Assembly (NCBI GenBank): GCA_014381465.1
Contig: JACNLP010000018.1
Span: forward strand, 1 to 38,200
Source: Flavobacteriales bacterium
GTDB lineage: Bacteria > Bacteroidota > Bacteroidia > Flavobacteriales > BACL11
DNA: 38,200 bases
Direction of reading: 5' to 3'
Shown: positions 9,157 to 17,185 of the stretch, in pieces
How the letters are laid out: each line of letters opens with the position of its first letter
How positions within the stretch are numbered: the first letter of the stretch is position 1
Made by a program: the position numbers and the translations under genes
Notes under the pieces: model-generated
What the model saw: the letters and a program-made list of their open reading frames with translations, nothing else
Told to the model about the DNA's origin: nothing
Database searches by the model: none

Positions 9157-11751
9157 ATGAAATCCAACATACTCAGAGCGTTATACTTAGATTTCTTCAA
9201 ATCCAAACAGCATAAAATAGTTTCGTCAGCCCCAATGGTGGTTAAAAGCGACCCAACTTTGATGTTTACCAATGCAGGAATGAATCAATTTAAAGATATT
9301 TTTTTAGGTGATTCTAATCCTAAAGATTTGAGGGTAGCCAATTCTCAAAAATGTTTGCGTGTATCAGGAAAACACAATGATTTGGAAGAAGTTGGGCATG
9401 ATACTTACCACCATACTATGTTTGAAATGTTGGGAAGTTGGAGTTTTGGTGATTACTTTAAAGAAGATGCAATAAACTGGGCTTGGGAATTTTTAACTGA
9501 AGTATGTAAGCTGGATAAAAACAGACTTTATGTTACAGTATTTGAAGGGGCTAAAGAAGATGATTTAGAAAAGGATAATGAAGCGTTTAATTTCTGGAGA
9601 AAATACTTGCCTGATGATAGAATCTTGAATGGAAATAAGAAAGATAATTTTTGGGAAATGGGAGAAACAGGTCCTTGTGGTCCTTGTTCTGAAATCCATT
9701 TTGACAATAGAACTGATGAAGAAAGAGCTAAAGTTAGTGGTGCTGATTTAGTAAATGAAGACCATCCTCAAGTAATTGAAATTTGGAATTTGGTATTCAT
9801 GCAGTATAATCGTTTTGCTGATGGAAATTTAAAGACTTTACCAAATTCTCATGTTGATACTGGAATGGGATTTGAAAGGCTTGCAATGATAATGCAAGGA
9901 GTTAAGTCAAACTATGATACTGATATTTTTCAGCCAATAATTCAAACGATTGCTAAAAAAGCAAATCTGGAATATGGGAAAAATGAGGAACAAGATATTG
10001 CAATGCGTGTTATTGCTGATCATATTCGTGCAATTTCCTTTTCTATTGCTGATGGGCAATTGCCATCAAATGTAAAGGCGGGTTATGTTATCAGAAGGAT
10101 ATTAAGAAGAGCAGTGCGTTATGCTTATACTTTCTTAAATCTCAAAACTTCTTTTATGCATGAATTAGTTGATGTTTTGGCTGATCAATTAGGTGAGCAG
10201 TTTACAGAATTGGAAGCACAAAAAGATTTGATTCAAAAAGTGGTAAAAGAGGAGGAGGAATCTTTCCTTAGAACTCTAGAAGATGGTTTGAAGCGAATTG
10301 AACAATTGGTGAAAAAATCAGCCGATACTGTTTCAGGGAAAGAAGTTTTTGAACTTTACGATACTTATGGTTTTCCTGCTGATTTAACAGCTCTAATCTT
10401 GAGTGAACAAAATTTAAGTTTTAGTCAAGCAGATTTTGATGCAGCAATGCAAGAACAAAAAGACAGATCCAAGCAAGCAGGAAAAGTGGAGAAAGGAGAC
10501 TGGGAAGTTCTTATACAAGATGAAACTGAAGAGTTTGTGGGTTATAATAACCTGGAAACAGAGGTGAAAATTACTCGTTACCGAAAAGTTAAAACTAAAG
10601 ATGGAGAGCAGTTTCAAATTGTATTTAATTTAACGCCATTTTATCCTGAAGGGGGAGGACAAGTTGGTGATACGGGTATGATTGAAAATGAAAATGAATC
10701 TATCACTGTTGTTGATACTAAAAAGGAAAATAAATTAATTGTTCATTTTACGAATGAATTACCAAAGGATGTAAATGCTAGTTTTACAGCAAAGGTAAAT
10801 GCAAATGACAGAAAAGCATCTGCAAGAAATCATACAGCAACTCACTTATTGCACGAGAGTTTAAGAACTATTTTAGGAGACCATGTAGCGCAAAAAGGTT
10901 CATTGGTAAACCCAAACTATTTGCGTTTTGATTTTACTCATTTTTCTAAAATAGAAAAAACAGATTTGCAAAAAATTGAGGCAGATGTAAATGCTAAAAT
11001 TTTAGCTAATATTATTTTAGATGAGCATAATAATTTACCACTTTCTAAGGCTGAAGATTTAGGAGCTATCATGTTATTTGGCGAAAAATATGAAGATGTA
11101 GTGCGTATGATTCAGTTTAATTCTTCCAAAGAATTGTGTGGAGGTACGCATGTGAAAGCTACTGGGGAAATAGGCCTTTTTAAAATCCTTTCGGAAGGAT
11201 CTACTTCATCTGGAATAAGAAGAATAGAAGCAACTACAGGTGCTAATGCCTTAAATTATCTTAATGATAAAGAAGCTTTGTTGAATGAAATTGCTGGGCT
11301 AGTTAAAAATAAAGATTTGAAAAAAGGGGTGGAGCAGCTAATCGCAACTAACAAAACCTTAGAAAAACAAATCAATACTCTTAAAAAAGCAAATGCCGGA
11401 AATATAAAAGAGGATTTATTAAAATCAGCTATTGTGGTAAATGGCATTCGTTTTATTGCACAAGAAGTGGAAATGGATGCTGAGGATATGAAGAATGTAT
11501 CTTTTTCTCTTAGGAAAGAAGAAAACTTAGCAATGGTATTGGCTGCTAAAGTTGGCGAAAAGGCCTTGCTAACTGTTATGCTTACTGATGATGTAGTTGC
11601 TAAAGGATTTAATGCGGGAGCTATGATTAGAGAAATTGCCACAGAAATTTATGGAGGGGGTGGCGGACAAGCATTCTTTGCTACTGCTGGTGGTGCTAAC
11701 CCAAATGGAATTGCAGCAGCTTTGGAGAAATCAAAAAAAATTATTTTTTGA
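9157..11751 (+). CDS. alaS: Alanyl-tRNA synthetase
   Basis: The enzyme charges tRNA-Ala. The class II catalytic core begins at once (LYLDFFKSKQHKIVSSAPMV), with FTNAGMNQFKDIFLG and the HTMFEMLGSWSFGDYFKE block in the first 110 residues. The editing domain has zinc ligands H559 and H563 (HTATHLLHESL) and C661/H665 (CGGTH). The C-terminal DHHA1 region ends with YGGGGGQAFFATAGG. Length 864 aa matches the family, so the gene is complete. The preceding 97 bases hold a weak TACTTTTA element at 9119-9126 that differs from the -7 consensus by one base. Confidence 0.98.
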   Translation: MKSNILRALYLDFFKSKQHKIVSSAPMVVKSDPTLMFTNAGMNQFKDIFLGDSNPKDLRVANSQKCLRVSGKHNDLEEVGHDTYHHTMFEMLGSWSFGDYFKEDAINWAWEFLTEVCKLDKNRLYVTVFEGAKEDDLEKDNEAFNFWRKYLPDDRILNGNKKDNFWEMGETGPCGPCSEIHFDNRTDEERAKVSGADLVNEDHPQVIEIWNLVFMQYNRFADGNLKTLPNSHVDTGMGFERLAMIMQGVKSNYDTDIFQPIIQTIAKKANLEYGKNEEQDIAMRVIADHIRAISFSIADGQLPSNVKAGYVIRRILRRAVRYAYTFLNLKTSFMHELVDVLADQLGEQFTELEAQKDLIQKVVKEEEESFLRTLEDGLKRIEQLVKKSADTVSGKEVFELYDTYGFPADLTALILSEQNLSFSQADFDAAMQEQKDRSKQAGKVEKGDWEVLIQDETEEFVGYNNLETEVKITRYRKVKTKDGEQFQIVFNLTPFYPEGGGQVGDTGMIENENESITVVDTKKENKLIVHFTNELPKDVNASFTAKVNANDRKASARNHTATHLLHESLRTILGDHVAQKGSLVNPNYLRFDFTHFSKIEKTDLQKIEADVNAKILANIILDEHNNLPLSKAEDLGAIMLFGEKYEDVVRMIQFNSSKELCGGTHVKATGEIGLFKILSEGSTSSGIRRIEATTGANALNYLNDKEALLNEIAGLVKNKDLKKGVEQLIATNKTLEKQINTLKKANAGNIKEDLLKSAIVVNGIRFIAQEVEMDAEDMKNVSFSLRKEENLAMVLAAKVGEKALLTVMLTDDVVAKGFNAGAMIREIATEIYGGGGGQAFFATAGGANPNGIAAALEKSKKIIF

Positions 11752-11827
11752 GTTTTACCTTTTTATTATCAAGGAAAATATATATCTAAAATCTAATATT
11801 ATCTAAGCAACTCACATCTATTTTTAC

Positions 11828-11835
11828 TACTTTTG
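11828..11835 (+). promoter_or_regulatory. -7 element of the DUF4290-murA operon
   Basis: TACTTTTG followed by CCGAC fits TAnnTTTG, 19 bases before the ATG at 11855. Confidence 0.55.
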
Positions 11836-11854
11836 CCGACACTAAATTAGTTTT

Positions 11855-12478
11855 ATGGAATACAATACCGAAAGAGAGCATCTTATTATACCAGAATATG
11901 GAAGGCATGTACAAAAAATGATTGCATATGCTACAAATCTGAAAGATAAACAGGAACAGCAAAAATGCGTTAATGCAATCATAACTTTTATGGGGCAAAG
12001 AAATCCACACTTAAGAGATATTAAAGATTTTACCCACAAACTTTGGGATCATCTATTTATTATGTCGGATTTCAAGATAGATGTAGAATCTCCATACCCA
12101 AAACCAGAAAAGGAGAAGTTGGAAGAAAAGCCAGAAAAGATGGCATATCCAAAAACAAAAATTAAATTTCCTTTTTATGGCGTGAATATTGAAAAAATGA
12201 TAGCTTATGCCTGCACAATGGAAGAAGGAGAACTCAAAGAAACTATGGCTGGGATGATTGCCAATCACATGAAAAAGGATTACATCTGTTGGAACAAAGC
12301 ATTTGTTGATGATAGCACAATATTAAAACACCTTAGTCAGTTATCAGAAGGTAAAATAAAAACCCATATAGATTTTAAGCTGATTGATGATAAGGATATT
12401 CAGAAACCAAAAACCTACAAACACACAAAAAAGAAAGGTAAAAACTACAAACACAAAAAAGGATACAAAAGAAGATAA
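11855..12478 (+). CDS. DUF4290 family protein
   Basis: The 207-aa product starts MEYNTEREHLIIPEYGRHVQ and contains two internally similar blocks: EYGRHVQKMIAYATNL...QKCVNAIITFMGQ (about 14-49) and FYGVNIEKMIAYACTM...KETMAGMIANHMK (about 107-142), which suggests an internal duplication. The tail (about 185-207) is very Lys-rich and may bind nucleic acid or acidic surfaces. There is no signal peptide, so it should be cytoplasmic. Function is unknown. Its TAA is followed immediately by the murA ATG, so both are co-translated; this neighbourhood is conserved in Bacteroidota and hints at a role linked to envelope synthesis, but that is only context. Confidence 0.85.
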   Translation: MEYNTEREHLIIPEYGRHVQKMIAYATNLKDKQEQQKCVNAIITFMGQRNPHLRDIKDFTHKLWDHLFIMSDFKIDVESPYPKPEKEKLEEKPEKMAYPKTKIKFPFYGVNIEKMIAYACTMEEGELKETMAGMIANHMKKDYICWNKAFVDDSTILKHLSQLSEGKIKTHIDFKLIDDKDIQKPKTYKHTKKKGKNYKHKKGYKRR

Positions 12479-13786
12479 ATGGCTACATTTAAGGTAAAAG
12501 GAGGAATAAAGTTAAAAGGAGATTTACACCCACAAGGAGCAAAAAATGAAGCCCTTCAAGTGCTTTGTGCAGTACTACTTACTCCTGAGGAAGTCATTAT
12601 GGAAAATGTGCCTAATATCCGTGATGTAAACATACTTATTGACCTTTTGCGTGATTTAAATGTTGTAGTAAAACAGATTGATGAATCAACTTATAGCTTT
12701 AAAGCTGAAAATGTTGATATTGATTATCTTTCTTCTGATGATTATAAAGCTAAAAGCAGTAGAATTAGAGGGTCAATCATGATTGTTGGACCATTACTCG
12801 CTAGATACGGAAAAGGATATATCCCAAGACCTGGAGGTGATAAAATTGGAAGAAGAAGAGTAGATACCCACTTTATAGGTTTTGAAAAACTGGGAGCAAA
12901 ATTTATTTATGATAGCAAAGAAGAATTTTATAGAGTAACTGCTGACCAATTAAAAGGAGCAGATATGTTACTGGATGAAGCATCTGTAACGGGTACTGCC
13001 AATATTGTAATGACAGCCGTAATGGCAAAAGGGAACACAAGCATCTACAATGCTGCATGTGAGCCATATTTACAACAACTTTGCAAAATGCTTAATAGTA
13101 TGGGAGCAAAAATTACTGGTGTTGGCTCTAATCTTTTACACATTGAAGGAGTTGAAAGTTTAGATGGTTGCACGCACAAAATACTGCCTGACATGATTGA
13201 GATTGGCTCTTTTATTGGATTGGCAGCCATTACAAAATCAGAAATTACAATTAAAAATGTATGTTATGATGAACTTGGCGTTATTCCTTCTGTATTTGGA
13301 AAATTGGGGATTAAAATGGAACGCAAAGGAGATGATATTTATATTCCTTCACAAGATAGTTACGAAATACAATCCTTTATTGACGGTTCAATTTTAACAA
13401 TTTCAGATGCACCATGGCCAGGATTTACTTCTGATTTACTAAGTATTGTTTTGGTGGTTGCATCTCAAGCTAAGGGCTCTGTTCTTATTCATCAAAAGAT
13501 GTTTGAATCACGCCTTTTCTTTGTGGATAAACTCATTGATATGGGAGCTCAAATTATTTTATGCGACCCACACAGAGCTACTGTTATTGGCTTAAATCAT
13601 CAGTTTCAGTTTAAAGCTACAACCATGACTTCCCCTGATATTCGTGCAGGAGTTTCACTTTTGCTAGCGGCCCTAGCTGCTGATGGAGAAAGCACAATAC
13701 ATAATGTAGAGCAAATTGACAGAGGATACCAAAATATTGACAAACGATTAAACGCTATTGGGGCACAAATTGAGAGGATTAATTAA
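12479..13786 (+). CDS. murA: UDP-N-acetylglucosamine 1-carboxyvinyltransferase
   Basis: MurA transfers enolpyruvate from PEP to UDP-GlcNAc, the first committed step of peptidoglycan synthesis. The substrate Lys-Asn pair is K22-N23 (GAKNEALQ). The catalytic loop reads PRPGGDKIGRRRVDTHF, with Asp121 at the place of the usual Cys (Cys115 in E. coli). PGFTSDLLS and the terminal IDRGYQNIDKRLNAIGAQIER are typical. Length 435 aa is complete. Cys-to-Asp MurA enzymes are active but not alkylated by fosfomycin, so intrinsic resistance is expected. The stop codon TAA is the first three bases of a TAATTTGG repeat octamer. Confidence 0.97.
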   Translation: MATFKVKGGIKLKGDLHPQGAKNEALQVLCAVLLTPEEVIMENVPNIRDVNILIDLLRDLNVVVKQIDESTYSFKAENVDIDYLSSDDYKAKSSRIRGSIMIVGPLLARYGKGYIPRPGGDKIGRRRVDTHFIGFEKLGAKFIYDSKEEFYRVTADQLKGADMLLDEASVTGTANIVMTAVMAKGNTSIYNAACEPYLQQLCKMLNSMGAKITGVGSNLLHIEGVESLDGCTHKILPDMIEIGSFIGLAAITKSEITIKNVCYDELGVIPSVFGKLGIKMERKGDDIYIPSQDSYEIQSFIDGSILTISDAPWPGFTSDLLSIVLVVASQAKGSVLIHQKMFESRLFFVDKLIDMGAQIILCDPHRATVIGLNHQFQFKATTMTSPDIRAGVSLLLAALAADGESTIHNVEQIDRGYQNIDKRLNAIGAQIERIN

Positions 13787-13815
13787 TTTGGTAATTTGAA
13801 AATATGCTGATTTAT
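13784..13815 (+). repeat. Octamer repeat element A after murA
   Basis: TAATTTGG, TAATTTGA, AAATATGC and TGATTTAT follow one another with an 8-base period; the first octamer contains the murA stop codon. Similar elements lie at 16149, 18459 and 28791. Confidence 0.6.
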
Positions 13816-13822
13816 TCTACTA

Positions 13823-13890
13823 ACTAACAACCACAAACTAACAACCACAAACTAACAACCACAAACTAACAACCACAAACTAACAACCAA
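13823..13890. repeat. 14-bp tandem repeat (five units; two heptamers per unit)
   Basis: The unit ACTAACAACCACAA repeats with a period of 14 from 13823, 13837, 13851, 13865 and 13879, the last unit partial. Each unit is two related heptamers (AACTAAC and AACCACA). It lies between murA and the thioredoxin gene, directly after octamer element A. It has no spacers and no palindromes, so it is not a CRISPR array. Confidence 0.95.
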
Positions 13891-13905
13891 TAAACATTAA
13901 ATAAA

Positions 13906-14418
13906 ATGAAAAAGATTTTAATTGCTACATTGATATATTGTTCTATTGCTACATTAACTTCAGCACAAGAAATTGGCTTAAATATTGGAAATAAAGCACC
14001 AGAATTGGCTTATGAAAATCCTAAAGGGAAAATGTTAAAACTATCGTCTTTAAAAGGTAAATTAGTACTTATTGATTTTTGGGCAAGCTGGTGTGGGCCT
14101 TGTAGAAGAGAAAATCCAAATTTGGTAAGCGCTTATCAAAAATATACTAAGAAAAATTTCAAGCAAGGAAAAGGATTTGAAATTTATAGTTTATCTCTTG
14201 ATTCCAAGCAAAAATCTTGGGTAAATGCCATCAATAAAGACCAGCTTTTTTGGCAGTACCATGTTTCAGATTTAGGTGGCTGGCAATCGGAAGGTTCTAA
14301 AAAATATGATATCCATAGTATTCCAAGCAATGTACTGATAGATGGTAAAGGTGTAATTATTGCAAAGAACTTAAAAGGGGCTGCACTACATAGGTTTTTG
14401 GAAAATTCTCTAAAATAA
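13906..14418 (+). CDS. Secreted TlpA/ResA-like thioredoxin
   Basis: A signal peptide (KKILIATLIYCSIATLTSAQ, cut before QE) exports this 170-aa protein to the periplasm. The AhpC/TSA-thioredoxin fold shows GNKAPELAYENPKGK, then DFWASWCGPCRRENP with the redox pair C63-x-x-C66, and the cis-proline loop HSIPSNVLID at about 145-154. It would reduce or exchange disulfides outside the cytoplasm, as TlpA or ResA do; the partner (for example cytochrome maturation) is not indicated by neighbours. No promoter is clear because the upstream region is the tandem repeat. Confidence 0.9.
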   Translation: MKKILIATLIYCSIATLTSAQEIGLNIGNKAPELAYENPKGKMLKLSSLKGKLVLIDFWASWCGPCRRENPNLVSAYQKYTKKNFKQGKGFEIYSLSLDSKQKSWVNAINKDQLFWQYHVSDLGGWQSEGSKKYDIHSIPSNVLIDGKGVIIAKNLKGAALHRFLENSLK

Positions 14419-14446
14419 ATACTGACAAATTGTCTAGCATAATGTT

Positions 14447-14463
14447 TTGGCAAAGAATTTGCA
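14447..14463 (+). promoter_or_regulatory. Candidate sigma-54 promoter of grpE-dnaJ
   Basis: The sequence TTGGCAAAGAATTTGCA matches the -24/-12 consensus YTGGCACGRNNNTTGCW at all but two positions, with GG and GC at the required spacing. The predicted start is about 14474, giving a leader of about 23 bases before the grpE ATG at 14497. No TAnnTTTG element is seen in the same gap. Confidence 0.5.
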
Positions 14464-14496
14464 TTATATCCTTTTCTGAATGCAGAAAATAAAATT

Positions 14497-15000
14497 ATGA
14501 CAAAGAAGAAAACAGAAGAAAACACTAAAAAACAAGAAGTTGAAAAGGAAAAATTACAGGAAGAAAAACAATTATCCACTAAGGAGCTTTTGACTATTGA
14601 AAAAGACCAACATTTACGACTAATTGCAGAGTTTGATAATTTCAGAAAAAGAACCGCTAAAGAGAGAATTGCTCTTTTCGCTACTGCCGGACAAGACATA
14701 ATGACTTCATTACTGCCAATTTTAGATGATTTGGAAAGAGCTATTGATGCCAATAATTATGAAAAAACTCATGGAGTAGTGCTGATTTATAATAAATTGA
14801 AATCAACCTTAGAAACAAAAGGATTGAAAGAAATGAAAAATCCAATTGGAGAAGGATTGGATACGGAAATGCATGAGGCAATTGGGATGGTTCCGGCAGA
14901 AAAAAAGAAACAAAAAAACAAAATTATTGATATGGTAGAAAAAGGATATCTCTTAGGAGAAAAAGTAATCCGACATGCTAAAGTAGTGATTGCTAATTAA
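14497..15000 (+). CDS. grpE: Nucleotide exchange factor GrpE
   Basis: GrpE releases ADP from DnaK and works in the DnaK-DnaJ chaperone cycle in the cytoplasm. The 167-aa protein has a Lys/Glu-rich N-terminal coiled coil (about 1-55), then the signature [19 protein letters not shown] (about 46-64) and the C-terminal beta domain ending [39 protein letters not shown]. Length is slightly short but normal for the phylum. dnaJ follows 11 bases later, forming an operon behind a sigma-54-like sequence. Confidence 0.95.
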   Translation: MTKKKTEENTKKQEVEKEKLQEEKQLSTKELLTIEKDQHLRLIAEFDNFRKRTAKERIALFATAGQDIMTSLLPILDDLERAIDANNYEKTHGVVLIYNKLKSTLETKGLKEMKNPIGEGLDTEMHEAIGMVPAEKKKQKNKIIDMVEKGYLLGEKVIRHAKVVIAN

Positions 15001-15011
15001 GAAAAACGAAA

Positions 15012-16136
15012 ATGTCAAAGAGAGATTATTACGAAATTTTAGGAGTTAGCAAAAATGCAGATGCTAAGCAAATAAAAAAAGCATATCGAAAATTAGCGCT
15101 TAAATTCCATCCTGACAAAAATCCTGACGATAAAGCAGCAGAGGAAAAATTTAAGGAAGCGGCAGAAGCTTATGAGGTACTAAGCAATTCAGATAAAAAA
15201 CAAAGATACGATCAATATGGTCATGCAGGAATGCAAGGTGCAGCAGGAGGTGGTTTTGGTGGCGGTGGTATGAACATGGACGATATTTTCTCTCAGTTTG
15301 GAGATGTTTTTGGTGGAGCACATCCTTTTGAAAGTTTTTTTGGTGGTGGAGCAAGAGGCAGGCAAAGGGTAGTAAAAGGCAGTAATTTGAGAATTCGACT
15401 GTCATTAAATTTGAAAGAAGTTTCTCAGGGAGTAGATAAAAAAATAAAAGTAAGTCGTTTGGTAAATGCAGCAGGAGTTACTTATAAAACATGTGGCACT
15501 TGCCATGGAAGTGGACAAGTTACGAGAATTAGTAATACCATTTTGGGGCAAATGCAGACTTCAAGCCCATGCCCTGTTTGTCATGGAAATGGAAAAAGTA
15601 TCGACAATCGACCTTCTGGAACGGATGCTAACGGTATGCTGAAAAAGGAAGAAACAGTTAAAATTACTATTCCGCCAGGGGTAGAAGATGGTATGCAACT
15701 TAAAGTTAGCGGAAAAGGAAATGCAGCTCCACTTGAAGGAATAAATGGAGATTTAATAGTTTTGATAGCAATTAAAGAGCACGATACTTTAATCCGTGAC
15801 GGACAAAACTTACACTTTGACCATTACATTAGTTTTTCTGATGCAGCACTAGGAACTACTTCTGAAATCCCAACAGTAACAGGAAAAGTAAAAATCAAAC
15901 TGGAAGAAGGAATACAATCAGGGAAAATCCTAAGATTAAAAGGAAAAGGATTACCATCAGTAAATGTTTATGGAAAAGGAGATTTACTAGTACATATAAA
16001 TGTATGGACCCCACAGAATTTACAAAAAGAAGAAAAAAAATTCTTTGAAAATTGTAAGAAATCAGATACTTTTACGCCAAAGCCAACAAGAAGTGATAAA
16101 TCATTTTTTGATAGAGTTAGAGAAATGTTTGGATAG
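15012..16136 (+). CDS. dnaJ: Chaperone protein DnaJ
   Basis: DnaJ delivers unfolded clients to DnaK and stimulates its ATPase. The J domain (1-70) has the HPD triad at 33-35, followed by a Gly/Phe region (about 71-115) and the substrate-binding C-terminal domains. Length is 374 aa. The zinc region has only two CxxCxGxG motifs, CGTCHGSG (161-168) and CPVCHGNG (187-194), where classical DnaJ has four; by alignment motifs 1 and 4 (zinc centre I) are gone and motifs 2 and 3 (zinc centre II) remain. The stretch after the second motif ([13 protein letters not shown]) has no cysteines. Co-transcribed with grpE. Confidence 0.96.
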   Translation: MSKRDYYEILGVSKNADAKQIKKAYRKLALKFHPDKNPDDKAAEEKFKEAAEAYEVLSNSDKKQRYDQYGHAGMQGAAGGGFGGGGMNMDDIFSQFGDVFGGAHPFESFFGGGARGRQRVVKGSNLRIRLSLNLKEVSQGVDKKIKVSRLVNAAGVTYKTCGTCHGSGQVTRISNTILGQMQTSSPCPVCHGNGKSIDNRPSGTDANGMLKKEETVKITIPPGVEDGMQLKVSGKGNAAPLEGINGDLIVLIAIKEHDTLIRDGQNLHFDHYISFSDAALGTTSEIPTVTGKVKIKLEEGIQSGKILRLKGKGLPSVNVYGKGDLLVHINVWTPQNLQKEEKKFFENCKKSDTFTPKPTRSDKSFFDRVREMFG

Positions 16137-16148
16137 GAAATGATGTGC

Positions 16149-16180
16149 TAATTTGGTAATGTGAAAATGTATCAATTAAT
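16149..16180 (+). repeat. Octamer repeat element B after dnaJ
   Basis: TAATTTGG, TAATGTGA, AAATGTAT and CAATTAAT form a degenerate 8-base period directly after dnaJ, closely matching element A. Confidence 0.5.
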
Positions 16181-16192
16181 AAAGTAAAATGT

Positions 16193-16221
16193 TGTAATCC
16201 TGAACGAATGTGAGGGAAGTC
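16193..16221. repeat. Degenerate GTCATCCTGAA-type interspersed element
   Basis: TGTAATCCTGAACGAATG followed by TGAGGGAAG resembles the start of the element at 38104 and the reverse complement of the end of the one at 20524. Only one end is recognisable. The neighbouring palindrome CTAGTAACTAG lies at 16253-16263. Confidence 0.4.
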
Positions 16222-16288
16222 GTTTTTGAACATTTTTCACAAACACAAAAAATCTAGTAACTAGTGGCTAGAAATTAATGCTTTAAAA

Positions 16289-17185
16289 ATGAATAAAAAC
16301 CTCCTTATAGCAGAAAATATTGTTAAACAATTTGGTGATTACACTGCCTTAAATCATGTAAATCTTGAAATTCCTGAGGGAAGTATTTTTGGACTCTTAG
16401 GGCCAAATGGGGCAGGAAAAACAACCTTCATGCGCATTATTAATCAAATAATAGCACATGATTCTGGCTCCCTGATTTTTGATGGTAATCTACTAAAAAG
16501 AGAAGATATTGTAAAAATTGGTTATCTTCCAGAAGAAAGAGGGCTTTACAAAAAAATGAAGGTAGGCGAACAAGCTCTTTATTTGTCAAAGCTAAAAGGA
16601 ATGCCACATAATGAGGCGCTCGAAAAACTCAAATTTTGGTTTAAAAAATTGGATATTTTGGATTGGTGGAACAAGAAAGTGGAAGAACTTAGCAAAGGAA
16701 TGGCACAGAAAATCCAGTTTGTTGTAACCGTAATCCATGAGCCAAAACTCCTTATTTTTGATGAACCATTTTCAGGTTTTGACCCTATAAATGCCGCCAT
16801 TATCCGTAATGAAATTTTGGATTTAAGTAAAAAAGGAACAACAATTATACTCTCTACTCATAGAATGGAATCAGTAGAAGAAATTTGCAACAACATTGCT
16901 TTAATCGATAAAGGAGAATGTATTTTACAAGGGAACATTGAAAAAATAAAAAATGATTTTAGAAATAATTCCTTTTTAGTAGATATACAAACAGAAAATC
17001 TTTCCCTGCCAGAGAGTTTTGAAATCATCAGTAAAGTAGAGAAAGAATATCAAATTCTTATAAAGGATAACGCTTCTGCAAATGATTTACTAAAAGCACT
17101 TTTACCAAATGGAGAAATCATTTCCTTTAAAGAGAAAATTCCAACTATGGAAGAAATTTTTATAAAAACCATTAAAAATGAATAA
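16289..17185 (+). CDS. ABC transporter ATP-binding protein (NatA-like)
   Basis: This 298-aa subunit would power the permease that follows. Walker A is GPNGAGKTT (38-46), the signature is LSKGM (134-138, a variant of LSGGQ common in this exporter group), Walker B LLIFDEP (154-160), and the switch His lies in STHRME. The C-terminal about 70 residues match the extension seen in NatA/YhaQ-type ABC-2 ATPases. Substrate is unknown; sodium efflux by NatAB is only a family-level possibility. The gene overlaps the permease gene by 8 bases, so they form one operon. Confidence 0.93.
   Translation: MNKNLLIAENIVKQFGDYTALNHVNLEIPEGSIFGLLGPNGAGKTTFMRIINQIIAHDSGSLIFDGNLLKREDIVKIGYLPEERGLYKKMKVGEQALYLSKLKGMPHNEALEKLKFWFKKLDILDWWNKKVEELSKGMAQKIQFVVTVIHEPKLLIFDEPFSGFDPINAAIIRNEILDLSKKGTTIILSTHRMESVEEICNNIALIDKGECILQGNIEKIKNDFRNNSFLVDIQTENLSLPESFEIISKVEKEYQILIKDNASANDLLKALLPNGEIISFKEKIPTMEEIFIKTIKNE

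Noticed and set aside
13823-13890. Possible CRISPR array
   Set aside because: Units are 14 bases long, contiguous and without spacers; no cas gene is present.
14184-14753. 189-codon minus-strand open frame across the thioredoxin gene and grpE
   Set aside because: It spans two well supported plus-strand genes and the sigma-54-like site, has no promoter and no recognisable domain.
16253-16263. CTAGTAACTAG palindrome as an operator of the ABC exporter
   Set aside because: It is short and next to a degenerate repeat; no second site or regulator gene supports an operator.
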